From positions 186,001-250,000 of the forward strand of contig SNVD02009812.1 of NCBI GenBank assembly GCA_013180625.2: a DNA stretch of 64,000 nt, written 5' to 3'. Below, one piece after another: positions 59,768 through 64,000 of this stretch. The position numbers and the translations under genes were made by a program. Below the pieces are notes generated by a model, which worked only from the letters and a program-made list of their open reading frames with translations, made no database searches and was not told where the DNA came from. This stretch comes from Boswellia sacra. Taxonomy: Eukaryota; Streptophyta; Magnoliopsida; Sapindales; Burseraceae. How positions within the stretch are numbered: position 1 is the first letter of the stretch; the number at the start of each line of letters is the position of its first letter.

Positions 59768-60360
59768 AGGAGTAATTGACATTGCCATCCCTAACGTTTG
59801 GATGAAATAACAATCTTCTTCCAACTTTCAAAAAAGTAATATATAGACCCCCCATTTTTAAATATCGTTAGTTTGATTGTTAAATATACTATAAAAAGAT
59901 AATTTTGCCCTCATTTATATTATAAGATTTATTTATTTATTTCTCTTTATAAATGAAAAAAATTTTTAAAAATTATTTCTTATTTACAAAGAATTTTTTT
60001 TAAATAGTTTATTTACAAACCATTTTCTTTTTATTTTTTACTTATAAAAAATAAAAAAAATAGAAAGAAAACTGTTTAGACTACCATTTTATTTATCTAC
60101 AAACCATTCTTTTTTATTTAAAAAAATCTTTTGTTTTCAAACCATCAAGAGAAACCATTTTCTATCAAAATTAAAAAATATAAATTTTTTTAGTCTTGTT
60201 GGTGTTTTAAAAATTTTTCTGCTTTATAAAGAGAAATAAATAAAGAAATCTTATAAAATAAGGAAAAATTGCCTTTTTATAATATTTAGCGGATGGATTA
60301 GCAACATTTGAAAAATAGGTGTGTTTATTCACTCCGTCGAATGGTGAGGGGAGACTATTA
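59768..60360. mobile_element. Mutator-type MITE, 593 bp
   Basis: Perfect 9-bp duplication CTTTGTGAA at 59759-59767 and 60361-60369. The two ends form a long inverted repeat of about 170 bp (shared TTATAAGATTTNTTTATTTA, TTTCTCTTTATAAA and AATTTTTAAAA). The interior is AT-rich and non-coding. Confidence 0.8.
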
Positions 60361-60369
60361 CTTTGTGAA

Positions 60370-62085
60370 TGGGCTAGATTTTGTATCCAACATAAAATTG
60401 ATGTTTTTATTCAAATTTATTTTTGTTTTTAGTATGGCCCAGCATGAAATAACAAAGTTAACTCAAAATTAGTAGGAAAATTGGTGAAATGCTCACCGAA
60501 GGAACATTCCTCATAAAGGGGAGCATAATGTTGCCTTCTTAAGGACAAGTTTTATGATTTCCAACCTATTATTTATTTCACAGGTGAAAACCAAGTTCAT
60601 TTTTTTTGAAAGACCAACCTCCTTAACATAAAAATTTTTTTGTGAAGGTTAAGGTTTAGATCTTACCCTTTTTAGGTTTCATTTTTTGTTTCTTTTATTT
60701 TAATAAACTTTTCTTCGTGCAATCAAAAGTTATAGATATAGAATTAAAAAAAAAAATTTGACAATTTTTAGACATGAATAATTAATGTGCAAACTTTCAA
60801 ATTACATGGTTTTGGGTTTGGACTTTTCCTTTTGGATTTGGGCATGAATCTATGTCAACTGGGACTTCTTGTCCTGAATTGTCGTCGGGAGAATTTGGAC
60901 ATGTCAATGTCGGCCCCCACAACAACCATTGAGCTTAAACCTTTTCAAATTAAGGAAACACCGTTAGACAAGAGACAACGCCACCATTTTGAGATACAAA
61001 TGCCAATCAAACTTTGCCATCTTAAAGCAAAGAAATGGGAGAAATACATAAATTAAATAAACGTCGAATATTGAGAAACAGGAGGAATATTTCATCAATA
61101 TCAAAATGGAGAAAATTGGAGTAAATTAAATATTCACATGCACCAAAAACTCTTATTTTGATAGAAAAAACTAATAAAAGACTAGCATAATATTAACTCG
61201 GTCGTCTACTGAAATACATATATACGACTAATAGAACATGGTTCATTGATCAAAATTAAAATAAACAATGGCTAATTACTTGTTTATCTTTTTTTCATAA
61301 TAAATTCTATTTGTTTGATCTTTGAGTGCTTAAATTCATCAATTGAAAATCCTAAGGAGAATATCATAAGTTCTGTTAATGTTTGCCCATCACTAATCGA
61401 GAAAAGGAATACCAGGTTAAGTATATGTAATTAAGTGAATGTATAAAATGATCCATGACCATGTGACTCTTTATTTAGAATATATTATTGGTTGGGGGTA
61501 TATGTTGGCAGATCAGGATTGATTGGTTTGCCATTCCTGAACCAATTTGACCGTAATTACTTATGAGACAATCTGATGATTAGGTTAAATTAAAATTTGT
61601 ATTGTACCCGTTATACCCTACAATGATTAGATCAGGTTGGATATCTTTGGGCATTGTGGTTTCTGAGTTGTGACCAAAATTTAACTGTTTTTCTTAAATA
61701 AAAAATAAAATTAAAATAATGAGTCTAACTAATTGTATAACTAAAATAAAATTCAATGGAGTCATTAGAAGCCACATCCATGTACACGAAAAATAAAAAT
61801 TCTATAGTTTTAACCACTAAATAAGTAAAATAAAAATAACCAAAAAAAACTTCTTTTATTGTACCGTTATTGACCGAGGATCATAAGCTGAACATGGAAG
61901 CGGCTTTAACGGCTGGCCGCGTAGCGAGAAGGCTGCACTCTAATGGCAGGGAATGGGAGTAGTGTCTGATGTATTATTAGATTGCGAGATGGATAGTTTT
62001 TACGAGTGAATAATGATACTCATTACAAATTATATTTCAAACTATAATAATTAGTACTGAAGGTAGTCGTGCGTTAGAAATGTTG
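60370..62085. other. Intergenic, nothing recognised
   Basis: AT-rich. A 89-codon ORF at 60787-61056 and a less AT-rich patch at 61870-61970 (GCGGCTTTAACGGCTGGCCGCG) are visible, but neither resembles a known gene. Confidence 0.4.
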
Positions 62086-63330
62086 CTACTTGTTGCTTAA
62101 AAATTGCAAGTATACAATATCATGGACAAGTAAATGAGAGTACAAGTATCGTCTCACAAGGACTGTTGTTACTAAAAACCGTAATTGTATTAACCTCTAT
62201 TTAAATTAAATGGTTGTAAAAGAGATTAAACTAAATTTGACACTATGAACACTCATAAAAATTATGAAGAGAGGGATTTAATAATTAAACATCTAGGTAT
62301 TCAATTTTACCAGAATTAATCAATTCAATTTCTCTATTTCAATTAACCGATGTTTATTCCTATTGTTGCCAATTGATTTCACTAATTTGATTATTATTCT
62401 TTCTTAAGCAATAATAATATATATTAATAGATTAGAATCACATCTCTGTCTCATCTAACTCACTATTTATTGCACAAATCACATTCATATCTATATCTCA
62501 CATGATTTATGGTAACATATTAGGGACTAATACGAGTATCACTTCTCAGTCTGAATTCACATCTCAGTTCATGTTAATTGGCCATAAAATCAAAGGCATT
62601 AAGCATATGATTAAGTTGCTCAACAATATTGGAATAAGCATACTAAAATCAAGAGAAATTGAACATCAAAATATGGTTACATCGTCACCCTAGAAAAGGA
62701 AAATTAATTCATATTATAAAGAAATACAGATCTAAACATGTTGTAAACATAAATGAAGAGAGGGATTGGAAAAACTAACTATGGGGAATTGAATATCCTT
62801 GATGATGAAGCTGTTGTCTATTTGGTTTTCCTCTCCACTATAAGAGTTCCTCTCCAAGTCTGAATGACCGAAAATATACCTTCTGCCAGAAATTTCTTCC
62901 TCCATTCGCATCTCTTCTTCCATGAACTCTCCCCCTTTTGCTCTTCTTTTCTCAGCAAACAAAAGAGCAATGTACTCATTGCCTTTCCTTTGGATTCCAC
63001 AAGCATTATCACTTTGTCCCTTCCAAAGGTAAATCCACTTTGCTTGGTCGTCTTCACTTGCAATGAAATGAGTAAGAGAAATTTTATGTCTCGTAAGTGC
63101 TCTACTAAAAGTGCAAATGGGCTAATTTAATATTCCTGTCTACCTTAGTTTCATCCACAAGTAATCTGAAACTGCCCTTCCACATGAGACACATCATTAT
63201 AGAATTTTGTCTTCTTTTAATTGGGTTTAAATCTTGAAATTCATTTAGATAGAATCCATATAGACTTAGACAAAATCCATCAATTAAACACAAAAAGAGG
63301 AATAGAAAACTCAAGATAAAAGGTGAAAAC
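62086..63330. repeat. LTR-like relic of Tat-type elements
   Basis: It starts with TTGTTGCTTAAAAATTGCAAGTATACAA-like sequence and continues with ...ACAAGTA, GAGTACAAGTATCGTCTCACAAGGA. This is the same succession seen at 41958-42040 and 57319-57410. No partner, primer site or coding region adjoins it, so it is a solo or broken LTR. The right limit is approximate. Confidence 0.45.
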
Positions 63331-63770
63331 TACTCTATACATATGCGCCCATGACCATAAGTAAACATCAATAGATTAATTTTGGAACTTTTTCTTGTTT
63401 TCATTTCTTGCACCTAAGATATATATCCAAACTGTAATCCTTATTAGGTTGCTTTCTAATAATCAATACCTGATCCGACCCTTATAGCTATGTTGCATGG
63501 GTTCCCTTAGCATGCCCCCATCCATGTACACCTCTATCCATGACAACTTTTCCAATTGTAATTTAATTATATCAATTTTAATTTTTCTAATAATATTTCT
63601 AATCAATAACAATGAAAAGAGAGAGATAATTCACCTGCTCAAGAATGAAATTAATTAACTATTTCAATGATCAATTAATAAATAATAGGCATCATCTTCG
63701 ATAAATTTAGCTGTTGCAATTAAATCTATACTATATTCATTTATTTTGATTGATTTATTCACATTTATAA

Positions 63771-63983
63771 TTGATTGAAATTTCATATTTGTCTCTAAGG
63801 CTTGAACGTCCGCTTATAGGCAGTATTGTGGAAAAGATTTTGAAGATATTGGATTACATGTCTCCAGGCAATTATAAGAACTTGGTAGGAATACAATCGA
63901 TCATCGATCACATTGAATCTTTAGTACTTCAAAATACACTAATAAGTGTTAGTATTTTTGGAATGAGTGGTGTACAGAGTTAG
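63771..63983 (+). pseudogene. TNL resistance-protein fragment (start of NB-ARC)
   Basis: From about 63799 the frame reads LERPLIGSIVEKILKIL, then KNLVGIQSIIDHIESL and VSIFGMSG. This is the linker and beginning of the NB-ARC domain of TIR-NBS-LRR immune receptors, where LVGI-sRi-hiesLL is followed by GMGGIGKTT. Here a TAG stop follows GMSGVQS, so the P-loop is absent. The likely exon start follows an AAG at 63798. No TIR domain was found upstream. It is a relic, or the edge of a gene that continues beyond the window with an error here. Confidence 0.75.
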
Positions 63984-64000
63984 TTTTTAATTAGTCTGTT

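Noticed and set aside
60787..61056. 89-codon ORF as a possible small gene
   Set aside because: No start context, splice signals or known motif support it.
1..64000. CRISPR arrays, operons, rRNA or tRNA genes
   Set aside because: None were seen, and a plant nuclear context makes the bacterial features irrelevant.

Overview
This 64 kb window looks like a eudicot nuclear chromosome arm. It is AT-rich, has intron-rich plant genes and is heavily invaded by plant-type LTR retrotransposons and TIR elements. The species cannot be named from the sequence alone. Only two genes look intact: tandem, same-strand, 14-exon serine carboxypeptidase-like (SCPL) genes of the clade that acts as acyltransferases on glucose esters. 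Gene A spans 19135-25263 (480 aa) and gene B 31524-35397 (478 aa). Two SCPL relics flank them (2369-2751 and 39781-41957), so this was once a larger SCPL cluster that was broken up by transposons.

Layout. 0-2.8 kb: a Mutator-type MITE, a hAT MITE and an SCPL relic. 2.8-10.1 kb: an old minus-strand copia element into which a plus-strand copia element (5-bp duplication AGAAT) and a hAT element (8-bp duplication) inserted. 10.6-11.1 kb: a promoter-like stretch with a possible first exon. 12.9-14.2 kb: a 1.25 kb hAT-type element. 16.95-18.35 kb: a seven-unit tandem array of about 190/211 bp. 19.1-25.3 kb: SCPL gene A. 25.8-28.1 kb: a MULE containing an internally deleted copia element. 30.5-31.05 kb: a hAT MITE. 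31.5-35.4 kb: SCPL gene B. 37.2-39.5 kb: a short non-autonomous LTR element. 39.8-42.0 kb: an SCPL relic split by a hAT element.

42.0-58.8 kb is the most unusual part. It is a minus-strand non-autonomous LTR retroelement with an Asp-tRNA-type primer site and a gag gene but no recognisable pol. Where pol would be, it carries two same-sense ORFs. One is an intronless LOG-like (cytokinin-activating) gene that has lost its ATG but keeps the catalytic signature. The other is a small basic cysteine-rich protein resembling the nucleic-acid-binding proteins of flexuous plant RNA viruses. A SIRE-like copia element (42854-51062) inserted into its left LTR. The right end of the window holds a Mutator MITE, an LTR-like relic and a TNL resistance-gene fragment that stops before the P-loop.

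All exon boundaries, target-site duplications and element ends were read by eye. Family assignments rest on recognised motifs, not database searches.
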